A DNA stretch of 64,000 nucleotides. It comes from Closterium sp. Naga37s-1 (lineage: Eukaryota > Streptophyta > Zygnematophyceae > Desmidiales > Closteriaceae). The notes beneath the pieces are model-generated. The model had not been told where the DNA came from. It made no database searches and saw nothing but the letters and a program-made list of their open reading frames with translations. Where the stretch lies: contig CANJKZ010001109.1 in the NCBI GenBank assembly GCA_947471745.1, positions 496,001-560,000 of the forward strand. Reading direction: 5' to 3'. This document shows, one piece after another, positions 1 to 9,148 of this stretch (its first letter is position 1; each line of letters opens with the position of its first letter). The position numbers were made by a program, and so were the translations under genes.

Positions 1-3000
1 CTGCGGTGACGACTCCGAGAATCTGCAGTCCAGTCTGTGAGTAGCGGGGAAGAGTTGCATCCTCGGGATAAGCTGCTTCATCTCCCGCTTCTGGATCAGG
101 TATGAAATTCGGTCCTACTCGTTCTGCTTCGTTGGTGTTGACTGTCGCAGGTGTTACGTAACCGTTGTCGGCGAAGTAGTAGAAGGTTTCGGCGTTGACA
201 CTTTCGCGAGGGTTATCTTCGTCCATGGGGACGTCGACGGAGCAGAACGGAAGGGGTCCAGCTTCTTCTGATGCGTTGGCCACATTCTGCTCGTCCCAGT
301 CAGCTTCGTCTGCTGCCGAGGCGAAGGCTCGGTCACCACGAAAACCACCTGTGGGATCTTGGTCCTCTTGCAGGTTGGCAAGGTATGTCTGGAGCGTGAG
401 TCGTTCGTAGAAAATGACGTCGCGTGCTGCTACTGTTTCCTTGGAGTGGACGTCAAAGATTTTCCATGCGTTGTAGTTCTTTTCGATGCCGAGGTGTAGT
501 CCCCACTGTGCGCGTTGTGAAAATCGGCCCGCTCGTGCTGCTGGGGGTCGGTACTGTACCATGCATCCGAACACTCGTAACATTTTTGTGCTGCCCTGTT
601 TTCCTGTCCACAGCAGATGCGGTGATGCGTTGTTCGGTAGTGATGAAGATGAGAGCAAGTTGTGCAGCATGACAGCGTGGTCCATCGCGTCAGGCCACTG
701 GTGGTTGGGTAGCCGCATGCCACGCAACAGTTTGCGCATGCTGTTCTGCAGAGTCCTGTTCATTCTTTCTGCTACAACTTGCTGCTGATGGGCGTAGGGA
801 AGAGAGAGGAGCTGCTTGATTCCCCTTTCCGCCAGGTACTGCTTGAATCGCTGAGAGGTGAATTCTCCTCCTCCGTCAGACTGGAAGCTTTTCAGCTTTA
901 CGCCCGACTCTCTTTCTGCTACTGGTAGCCAAACAGCGAATGCTTCGAGGACCATGTCGCGGCTGGGTAGGTTTAGATGCCAGACGTAACGGGTGGCGGC
1001 GTCGATGAAGGTGATTGTGTAGTTGTATATTACTTGTCCTGGTTCCCGATTGTACAGGATGTCGCTATACACCTTTTCTTGTGGTGCGTACGCGGGTGTG
1101 CTCGGGTTGTGATGAGGAGTGAACGGCCGATGTGGTAAGTCGGCTTCGGGGCAGGTAAGAAATGTTCCTCGTGCCCGTTGAAGTTCTCTGCCATCGAGTA
1201 GTAGTAACGAGTCCTTGTCAAGGACTCCTGCTCTTATTGTGTTGTTTAACACAGTGTTGCTTGGGTGTCCCATGCGTGCGTGCCAGATGTCTTCGGAGGC
1301 GCGGTGTCCGGGTGAGCGTCGATACGCGTCGGAGTTGGAGTAGAAGCTGGCGGTGAAGTTTGCGCTTCTATGGACTTCCCGTTGAGCCGGATTCAGCTGC
1401 TGTGCGGGTGTTGGTGGTGCTCCGTCAACGAGGAGTGGTGTCGTTGTTGCTGCTACTGTTGTTGTTCCTGCTACTGCCGATGATGTCTCTGCTGCTGCCG
1501 ATGATGTCTCTGCTGCTGCCGATGTTGTCTCTGCTGCTGCCGATGTTGTCTCTGCTGCTGCCGATGTTGTCTCTGCTGCTGCCGATGTTGTCTCTGCTGC
1601 TGCCGATGTTGTCTCTGTTGCTGCCGATGTTGTCTCTACTGCTGCCGAATGTTGTATTGTTACTAACGCACGTGTTCGTTCTGCTTCAGGAATGGTGTGT
1701 GAATACCAAAAGCCTTCCGGACTGAAGTCGGGGTCGAGATCCGGCGGGTGCGTCCAAGATGTGAAGGTGACGATCCCGTCACTGTCTGCGGTGCCCAGGT
1801 CTGGGACGAAATCGAGAACGAAGACATTGTTCTTCAGGACCGCCTTTCCGATGTAGAGGCCGCCTTTCCCGTGGTACAGCTTGAACTCCTGGGTGGTACT
1901 GTCGGCTTCCAGATGTATGCCTTTCGCCATCAACTGACTGACGCTCAGTAAGTTGTAGCCAAGTCCTTCTGCTATTAGGACTTTGGACATTTGCAGTATG
2001 ACATTCGTCTCTCGTGACTGAAGTTGCACTACTCCTTGTCGTCGTGTGCGCAGGTTCTGATTATTGGCGACAGTGATGACGACTTCTCGTTGAAGTTGGT
2101 GCTCGCGTTGAACGAAACGTCCTGAAGAGCACATATGTTGTCCGCAGCAACTGTCCAAGAACCATGTATCCTTCCCGGACGGCTCGCTTTGAGCGATGGC
2201 GGCGTACGTCGGGTTCGGTTGAAGTGACTCGCGGCGAGGCGTGCTGTTGTTGAGTTGTTCTTCTGGTGAGTAATATGGTGGTGACTCAGTTACGCAGGAG
2301 TCACTCAGCCTTGCCATGCAGCTGACGATGTTTCTTGTTCCTTTCGCAGGTTGTCCCGTCGATGTTGTTGAGACTTGTACTGAAGTTGTCGGATTTGCTT
2401 GCGTTGAGGCGACTTGACTGCTTGAAGGGCGAAGTTGGCGTTGCGGCGACGTTGACTGTTGTCGATTCGGGCAGTGCGTACGAGGATGCCCTGAAGTCTT
2501 GCAGAGGTGGCAGAACGGAGGTACGATTTTCGGTCGATTGTTGTTGTTGTTGTGGCGCCGTTGAGTGTGAAACGCGAATTCGGGCACTGATACCTTTCTC
2601 TTGTGTCGTTCTTCTTGCAGGTCCATGTCTTGCTGCTCGGCGTGGATTTCGGCGCAAAGTGCTGCTTCAGAAATTTTCCGGTGGGCTCGTAGTATGGCGC
2701 GAGCGGAGCGCCAATGAGGACCAAGACCGCCGATGACAACCGTGACGAAGGCGTCCTCTGAAATCGATCCTCCACATCGAAGAAGCTTGTCGCGCAGCTC
2801 GCGACAGCGACTGATATACGCCATTCCCTTCTCGCCTGGTTTCATTTCGATTGTTGTCAGCTGCGCCATTAACCGACTTTGGTTTACGCTGTCTGTTGCT
2901 TGATACAGGCTCTTCAAGTGATTGTACGCGAGCTCCGCGGAGTTGCCGTAGCCTCGGTAAGACCGTATGTTTTGTTGTTGAGTTGGAGTGATGTTCCTCA

Positions 3001-3625
3001 GTAGTATCGTGTACGCCATCATCGATTGATAGGTGTACTGCTGCTTCTCATACTGTGTGCCGTTTGTTGGGTATGGCAGGGACCCGTCGAAGAAGCCAAC
3101 GATTTGCGCTCCTTCCATCATCAGCTCGAATTCGAACGACCAGGTAAAGAAATCCTTCCCGTCGAAGGGTTTTGTCGTTTGCAGTTTTAGAACGTGCGCG
3201 AACTGCGACTGAACTTGTAGTGCGTCCAGCGTTCTCTCTTGTCCCGGTGCAGGTTGTGGTTGTGGCATGAAGCTGACGGAGCCGCGCTGGGGCTCGTACG
3301 GAGCGAAGGTAGGTTGCTGTTGTTGATTCCCGCGTGCGTAGGATGAGCCATCGAGACTCATGGGCGTCACGTTGTTGTTGTTGTTGCTGTTGTTTGATTG
3401 CGCAGGTGCTCCTTGCTGATGCTGCTCGTAGAAGGACATGAAGGAGAAGAACTTCTCCATCATGCTTGGATCGAAGCCCGCGCCTTGGTTTGCGGGTGTT
3501 TCAGTAGACCCAGCTGCCGGTCTCGTTGTTGTGCCTTCCTCTGTCTGTAGGCCAGAGGCAGGAGGTGGAGTAGGAGTAGTACCAGGAGAGCCGTTGTAGG
3601 AGCTCCTCTCCTTTCTGGTAGACAT
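1..3625 (-). CDS. Copia gag-pol polyprotein (gag, protease, integrase), partial
   Basis: Starts at an ATG at 3625 and stays open for 1208 codons to the window edge. Residues 1-110 are Ser/Gln/Asn-rich. They are followed by a gag region containing KPFDGKDFFTWSFEFEL, a zinc-knuckle-like CHLCKTSGHPRTHC and a protease motif WFLDSCCGQHM, with DSCC in place of the usual DSGA. Next comes a linker of Thr/Ser/Ala/Glu repeats, the GAG-pre-integrase motif (WHARMGHPS) and an integrase with all three acidic residues (VYSD, FQSDGGGEF, VVAER). The frame leaves the window just after the integrase C-terminal region (TGLQILGV). The product would be a particle-forming and integrating polyprotein. Nothing in the visible part indicates inactivation. 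Confidence 0.87.
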   Translation of the reverse strand, partial: MSTRKERSSYNGSPGTTPTPPPASGLQTEEGTTTRPAAGSTETPANQGAGFDPSMMEKFFSFMSFYEQHQQGAPAQSNNSNNNNNVTPMSLDGSSYARGNQQQQPTFAPYEPQRGSVSFMPQPQPAPGQERTLDALQVQSQFAHVLKLQTTKPFDGKDFFTWSFEFELMMEGAQIVGFFDGSLPYPTNGTQYEKQQYTYQSMMAYTILLRNITPTQQQNIRSYRGYGNSAELAYNHLKSLYQATDSVNQSRLMAQLTTIEMKPGEKGMAYISRCRELRDKLLRCGGSISEDAFVTVVIGGLGPHWRSARAILRAHRKISEAALCAEIHAEQQDMDLQEERHKRKVSVPEFAFHTQRRHNNNNNRPKIVPPFCHLCKTSGHPRTHCPNRQQSTSPQRQLRPSSSQVASTQANPTTSVQVSTTSTGQPAKGTRNIVSCMARLSDSCVTESPPYYSPEEQLNNSTPRRESLQPNPTYAAIAQSEPSGKDTWFLDSCCGQHMCSSGRFVQREHQLQREVVITVANNQNLRTRRQGVVQLQSRETNVILQMSKVLIAEGLGYNLLSVSQLMAKGIHLEADSTTQEFKLYHGKGGLYIGKAVLKNNVFVLDFVPDLGTADSDGIVTFTSWTHPPDLDPDFSPEGFWYSHTIPEAERTRALVTIQHSAAVETTSAATETTSAAAETTSAAAETTSAAAETTSAAAETTSAAAETSSAAAETSSAVAGTTTVAATTTPLLVDGAPPTPAQQLNPAQREVHRSANFTASFYSNSDAYRRSPGHRASEDIWHARMGHPSNTVLNNTIRAGVLDKDSLLLLDGRELQRARGTFLTCPEADLPHRPFTPHHNPSTPAYAPQEKVYSDILYNREPGQVIYNYTITFIDAATRYVWHLNLPSRDMVLEAFAVWLPVAERESGVKLKSFQSDGGGEFTSQRFKQYLAERGIKQLLSLPYAHQQQVVAERMNRTLQNSMRKLLRGMRLPNHQWPDAMDHAVMLHNLLSSSSLPNNASPHLLWTGKQGSTKMLRVFGCMVQYRPPAARAGRFSQRAQWGLHLGIEKNYNAWKIFDVHSKETVAARDVIFYERLTLQTYLANLQEDQDPTGGFRGDRAFASAADEADWDEQNVANASEEAGPLPFCSVDVPMDEDNPRESVNAETFYYFADNGYVTPATVNTNEAERVGPNFIPDPEAGDEAAYPEDATLPRYSQTGLQILGVVTA
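1479..1646 (-). repeat. 21-bp in-frame tandem repeat in the E1 polyprotein linker
   Basis: Eight near-identical 21-bp units encode about eight copies of the heptad ETTSAAA on the minus strand, between the protease and integrase regions. The units differ by single bases. A degenerate unit follows at about 1647. Confidence 0.9.
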
Positions 3626-3675
3626 GTCTCTTGGTGTATTAGGTGTTAAGGAGAAATAATTTTAACCCTAACCAG

Positions 3676-3687
3676 CTCTCATACCAT
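3676..3687 (-). promoter_or_regulatory. Primer binding site of E1
   Basis: On the minus strand this reads TGGTATGAGAGC, one base off the common plant Copia site TGGTATCAGAGC that pairs with the 3' end of initiator tRNA-Met. It abuts the LTR end at 3688. Confidence 0.8.
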
Positions 3688-4373
3688 GTTGGGCTGAGTG
3701 CCCCTTAGGATCTTTGGTAGGGTTAAACTCTGGGTAGAGTGATGTAGTAGCGGAAGCGTTTAAATGAAGTCCTTGAACCACCTTGCGCTGGTATGTGAGG
3801 GCAAAGTAAGTTGATTAAAACAAGCAAGTACAAAGGTTTATATAAGAGTACAAAGAATACGAAGAGATATAATTAAACTGTTTTACTGTTGCGGTTCGAT
3901 ACAGTGCGACTCGGGCAACTGCTCAATGTCGAGTCAGTTGTGTGTCCTTGCTGTCGCGCTGCATTTGTCAAGTCAAAGGTCGCTGACCTTTGACTTTTGC
4001 GTAACCTCCAGCGGTTACTTCAACCTCCGAGGGTTGACTCGCTGGTGCCTCGATATGCTCTGCTTCGCTTGTGCCTTGGTGTTTCGACACGACAGAGGCG
4101 CTTAAGATTGTTTGTTCCCAACAGCATCGACAATCCGCCCGCCACCTTTCGCACATCGCACCCCGACCTCACGGCTCGGCGGGTAACCCGCGCTCCGGGC
4201 CTCCGCTTCGACACTTTTTCCCAACCTCAGTCCCAGGCCCGTCGCGCGACAACCACAGCCCATTACCGTTACCACTGTAGTTTCGCTATATATTCTTCGC
4301 TCATGCCTTCGCCCATTGTACACTTGCTTCGATAGTGCAATTCTCGTTCGTTCACTCAATTGCACTCGTAACA
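3688..4373 (-). repeat. 5' LTR of E1 (about 686 bp)
   Basis: On the minus strand the segment begins TGTTACGAGTG and ends CCCAACA, a TG...CA structure, next to the primer binding site. The outer boundary is supported by a second copy of the same LTR start at 59488, where similarity begins at the same TGTTACGAGT. The partner LTR is outside the window. Confidence 0.72.
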
Positions 4374-4693
4374 TCTATCAACATTTGTTACTCATTGGTG
4401 CACACAAATGGTGGACTTATAAGAAAGGCCTTAACCCTGGAGAGTGTTTGGAATACAAGATGACCACATATTTGCTACCTCAAAAAAAAAAAAGAATATG
4501 TCAAGCCAGCATAGGCTTGTACAAAACAGATTCTGGAATGTACAATCCATCCACCATCCATCTGCACGCCACCCATTTTAACAGGGTTTATGGGGCGGAA
4601 ATCCGAATGTAGACAACAAATAGAAATAATTATTTGCTGACACCCCGTCTCCAAGCTCCTCTCCAGATTCGACCTCTTTTCCCCGCGTGAAAC
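4374..4693. other. Short intergenic stretch
   Basis: About 320 bp between the E1 LTR and the MITE at 4697. I see no convincing gene; it has one run of 12 A near 4483. Confidence 0.6.
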
Positions 4694-4696
4694 TAA

Positions 4697-5152
4697 GGGC
4701 GTGTCCAGCGCGTACATTTTGGGAATATTAGTACCTTCACACGTTTCCCGGCTCAAAAAATCTCACTGTACCAAAAAACGAATATGTCGAGTCCGAAGGC
4801 TTGGGCCTTCCAGCGCGCGGACACAACCCTCTGCACACAAATTTCTACAGTTCGTGGAAAACGAGGTAACTGGTTGCCTCGTCTATCATCGCACAGAAAT
4901 TCACGCACAAGCGAAAATTCCACGCTTGAACGAAAATTACTGTAGCGGGCAGGACGCAATGCTGTACCCTTGTTCGCGCGCACACTGATTCCAGTAACGT
5001 GTGTTAGACGATTCGTCGTACGCGCAGCGGGCGTGCCGTCTTGTGAACGGAAGCTGATCGTGTCCAACCTTTTTGTAAAATGCAGTGTTACAATAGGAAA
5101 TGTGGTAACTGAATGGGTTTATGAACTGTAAATGTACGCGCTGGACACGCCC
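4697..5152. mobile_element. PIF/Harbinger-type MITE 1 (456 bp)
   Basis: Terminal inverted repeats of about 25 bp (outer part GGGCGTGTCCAGCGCG) lie at both ends and are flanked by TAA at 4694-4696 and 5153-5155. A TWA target duplication with GGGCG-type ends is typical of PIF/Harbinger. There is no transposase, so it is non-autonomous. Its right edge coincides with the stop codon of the ORF at 5152-6237. Confidence 0.85.
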
Positions 5153-6237
5153 TAAGTTCCGCACGCCATCGCGTCTGCCACACTTCCAAGGTGCCGTTCT
5201 CTGAGCCCGCTCTCGCTGCACAGATCCGACCTGCGGGAGCTGCGGCCGAATGCCGCAACAGCCGCAGACGCGTCAGCAAGGGTGCGCCTGGTCGTCGACT
5301 TCGGCAACCTGCGTCTGCTAGTCGACGCAGCATCAACACCATTCACACTTGGACTAGCACCAGCGCTAGAAAGCCCAGCACTAGTAGCAAGCATCCGGGA
5401 GCTCTCCGACAGGACGACGGCAACGGCAGCATCGGTCATGGTCGTCGCAGCGGGAGCGGAGGTAGCGCACGGCGAACCCCGCCGTAGCTGGCGAGAGAGA
5501 GACGAGCGGCGGGTGCTCTTCGGAGCAGGGCCTTTCGAAAGCGAGTATCCCGACGGAGACCCGTCGACGAGTGGGCTGTGCGAGCAGCTTTGCGAGCCAC
5601 GCGTGATCTCGAGCGAGCGGCGCGGGTGCAGCCGCTGCCGCTGACTGGGCGTTCCACCCTGCGGGTGGGATGGCGAGGCGAGGGGAGAGTCGAGGCCCCA
5701 TAGGAGTAGGGACAAGTCAAATTCCGATGAGTCCCGGCTTGAGCCTCTCGCGTCGCCGCCGCCAGCTATGGCTGCCAATGCTGCGTCCGCAGTATAAACC
5801 CCAGCGGAATTTGGACGAGAACCGCTGGTTCTCCCTGTGGAAGAAGAGGCGGCGAAGACATCCGACTCAGGTGTCCAAACATTAAGAGTTGGGTATCCTT
5901 GTTGGTGCTGCCAGGGGCAGGCGACAGAGGACGCGCTGCGGGGCACGCGGGGGGGCGGGTTCGCCGTCGCCACGACCGCGGGGGTCGCGGCCGCGGTCGC
6001 GGCCGGCACCGGCACCGGCGCGTCCGCCGCCGCGCCCGGGGTGAGGTAACACGTGAAGCCCGCGTGCAAGGGCGTTTCGGCGGGGAGAGACGTGAGGCAT
6101 TCCTCTAACACGCCGAGCGTGCAGCCAGGGTAGTCCGTGAGAACCGTGTCTGCTAGGACCGGCTGGTTGCCGGGCCCCGTGGCGGAGTAGAGGCGCACGG
6201 CGCCGTCAGGAAGCATCACGAGTACCGAGTCGTCCAT
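5152..6237 (-). CDS. Hypothetical Ser/Ala-rich protein, possibly truncated by a MITE
   Basis: An ORF of 361 codons from the ATG at 6237. An in-frame TTG lies 12 codons upstream, with no earlier ATG before a stop. The first 65 residues look folded (MDDSVLVMLPDGAVRLYSA, then a stretch with CTLGVLEECL and HAGFTCYLTPG). The remainder is Ser-, Ala-, Arg- and Pro-rich and probably disordered. I do not recognise a family; DGAVRLYSA is only loosely like a beta-propeller strand. The stop TAG is formed at the border of MITE 1, so the original C-terminus or 3' exon may have been displaced. It could also be one exon of a larger gene. Codon use is GC-rich like the other host genes here. Confidence 0.45.
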   Translation of the reverse strand: MDDSVLVMLPDGAVRLYSATGPGNQPVLADTVLTDYPGCTLGVLEECLTSLPAETPLHAGFTCYLTPGAAADAPVPVPAATAAATPAVVATANPPPRVPRSASSVACPWQHQQGYPTLNVWTPESDVFAASSSTGRTSGSRPNSAGVYTADAALAAIAGGGDARGSSRDSSEFDLSLLLWGLDSPLASPSHPQGGTPSQRQRLHPRRSLEITRGSQSCSHSPLVDGSPSGYSLSKGPAPKSTRRSSLSRQLRRGSPCATSAPAATTMTDAAVAVVLSESSRMLATSAGLSSAGASPSVNGVDAASTSRRRLPKSTTRRTLADASAAVAAFGRSSRRSDLCSESGLRERHLGSVADAMACGT

Positions 6238-8688
6238 TAAACGCGTACCGTGAAGCAGGCGGCGCAGCGGCAAAATGGAGCGAATGGGTCAATGCCACGG
6301 TACTCTCAGGGAGTGTTGGCAACTTCCTGAGAGTTTTGAGGATGTATGAAGGCGGGGTTACCTTCAAGAAGGCTTTTTACTAGAAGTGGTGAAAACAATG
6401 CTGGAAGGGATTGAATCAGTGGAGGTATATGACGGAAAGGCTGCGAGCCATGCTGAGTCGCCGGAGACTCGGTTCACAGTACTAATGACGGTTTGGGCTG
6501 GGGGCGGTAGGCGGAGAGTGTGTGCGAGGCAGAAGGAGCGAGATTGATGCGGAAGGAGCCGGGTGGGTCCATGTATGCACCAGCGCGCCGGCACGAACTT
6601 GGATTCTTTCTGTTTCTAGTGAGTGTGCGGAGATTTCAGCAGTAGGGGGTCTTAAACGGAGCAGCTTTTGCGCGCCGCAGCGATGGGCGATTTTCCTAGC
6701 TGTCGCCGCTGTCCGTGGTGTCGCAAACGATGTCCAGACTCGAGGTTCGGTGACATGCGTTGACATTGACAACCTGTCAGAGTCTTGACGGTCGCGGTGC
6801 AATATGGAAAATATGGAACGTTTGTGTTACGAAAGGTCGACTTCTGCTCACCCTAATGGTGTTGCTGGACTATGTTATGAGTGCGTGTCTGTCATCCATT
6901 GGTCGACGCGAGCATGGAAATGTTCGCTCTAGCTGTCGAGATGCTGCTCTAAGTGTCCTGGCAGCTTGTATCGTCCAATGCGAAGATTCGCAAAACTGCC
7001 AGAATACTTGACTGCACGACAGCAAGGGCGGTCCAGTCCGCTCTAATCAGCACTTAAAACCGGAGTTCCAAGGGTTTCTTAGGAAGCTTGGTTGGGGCAA
7101 AGGATTGTGGGTGGTGTCGCGATTTGTGGACGCCGATCGCAAAGCCTGAGTACCTCGCATGTGTAACCAGATTTTGAATGCAACGTACGAAGCTTGCAAA
7201 AGTTTCGGACGGGCTTCAACCTTTCGTGCGAAATCGTCACTCCTATCGCTCTCGCTAGTACAGTAATTTCGCGTGGCGAAATTTGTCCCGACAAATCGCC
7301 AAGTGAGTCAATACCTACTGGGTCACACCCAACCAAAGTTAGGAAGCTTGAGGCAGTTTAGGCCTGTTTGGGACTGCGGTTTTAAGTGGGACTCATAATT
7401 GGCATGGAAACATGATGGAATGGAAACATTCGTGTCGCGACTGGCGAACAAAAAAAAAGTTTGGTGAACCGGTGGGGATGGGAATGGGGGAGAGAGAAGG
7501 CACCACACCAGTGCTTTCGCATCAGATATTTATTTTCTGCTCCGCGTTCCTTCGTCAGAAACAGAACAAAGTGCAGTGTAGGTCCCACAAGTGTACAGTG
7601 TGTCCTTTCATGAGCTGCTTGCTGTTGCTGCCCAAAAGAGCGGCGGCTAATCGGTTCGTGAAACAAAAAAACCCGTTCGGTGAAACTTGCGAATTACGTC
7701 ACGTCACGTGGCGGAGGGGCTTGCCTGTTGTGAACCTGAGTGCCAAGTGGGATTGACTGCAACGGCAGGATGGTGCTGACCTGGCCAATCGACCATGTGT
7801 CCTCAATTGTGGCATGATATTTTGTAAACAGCAGATTCGGTGTACAGTTAAACAAAAATCTGCCTTGACTTCAATTCCCCATGCCATTCTTTTTTGCCCT
7901 TTTTTTACCCGTATCGCCCCTGCACTTCCAGCAAGCACTGATCCAGAATGTGAATTGCAGTTCCGCTGAAAGTTGCGAAACTCCCAACTTCTCTACAGCC
8001 ATTTCTCAACATTTGGACCTTATCGGACACACTGTCTTGCAAAACGGATTTACAAGTTATGCTCACGAAATATCCCAACGAAATTAAATATGAATTATTC
8101 GTCCATCAACGGATAAACACGGGCAATGGCCGACTCTTTGTAGTCTGTTTGATTTATGTTGTTCTTAAATTTCTTCTCATTGCCTATTAAAGTGCGGCGG
8201 CTATTACCCAGACATGAGAAGAGCTGTTATCCGTCAATATCTATTGCAGTTTTTATTGATCAATCCGTAAATAACTATATTGCTCGATGTTCACATTTAC
8301 TCATTTACCGTCACAACAGGACCGAGACGAGCTAGTTCAGCCATTCACTTCACTCTCTTATAGGTAAATTTAAAACGCATCGCGTATACTTGTGAGCACT
8401 GGATACCACAGGCGCCAGAAAAAATCCTGACATTTTTCCATTCCGCATTGCGCAACCGTCTACAGTAATCACGACCGTTGCGGGCTCCTGATGGGATACG
8501 CGGGAAGCAGATAGCATGGGATGGGTGGAGCTACAGTGGATTCCGAAATCCTTGTTTAGAATAACAAGAACACTAACAAGATGTTGTGGAAAATGAGTAT
8601 GGATGCAACAACAAAGGGCACACCTAGTTGTAATAATGGAATAACACCTCACTTCCGAGGAACATCGGGTTCAATCAGAGGGAGATTT
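6238..8688. other. Intergenic region, no gene recognised
   Basis: About 2.4 kb, more AT-rich than its surroundings, with only short ORFs lacking recognisable domains. A small inverted repeat (actctcagg/cctgagagt) lies at about 6301-6334. No RNA gene, LTR or TIR pair was found. Confidence 0.5.
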
Positions 8689-8693
8689 GGTCG

Positions 8694-9141
8694 TGCTGCG
8701 ATCAGAAGTTGATCGTGGCCTAGGATCTACTCAGGAAGGTTCGCTCGCAGAGAAGTGATGTTGGTGGGCCCTTGACCTCAATAGCAGAGTGAATGTAAAA
8801 TGCTTTGAGATAATTAAAACATGCAAATACAGCAAATATAAATATGAGTACAGGGGAGATGAAACGACCTAGCTAGCCATGTACTCTAAGGGGTACATTC
8901 CCTTATTCAAATACATTCCCAACCGTGCGGCGCGAACAGTTACGAAACTGTTCCCGCCGAAACCATCCTGCTTGCAGCTGCCTGATGCTGTCTGCTCCGA
9001 CGGTCCAGATGCGTCCCAACTGTCTGACGCTTCGAGTCGATGCCAACCGTCTGACGCTTCGCGTTCATTCGCGATACTGCGTGCTTCTCTTTGCTGCGGT
9101 GAGGAGTGCACAGTAATATTCAAGTATTACTATTTGTAACA
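8694..9141 (-). repeat. 3' LTR of E2 (448 bp)
   Basis: TG...CA ended (TGTTACAAAT on the minus strand) and paired with the LTR at 15124-15572. It is flanked by the target duplication GGTCG at 8689-8693. Confidence 0.95.
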
Positions 9142-9148
9142 CCCCCCT

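Larger units (their letters stand above)
1..4373 (-). mobile_element. Ty1/Copia LTR retrotransposon E1, 5' part (3' end outside window)
   Basis: Reading on the minus strand there is an LTR (4373 down to 3688), a primer binding site directly inside it, and a single open gag-pol frame from 3625 to the window edge. The order gag, protease, integrase is that of Ty1/Copia. Reverse transcriptase, RNase H and the 3' LTR lie outside the window, so the second LTR and the target-site duplication cannot be checked. The visible frame has no stop or frameshift, so this copy may be young. The polyprotein resembles that of the complete element at 8694-15572. Confidence 0.88.
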
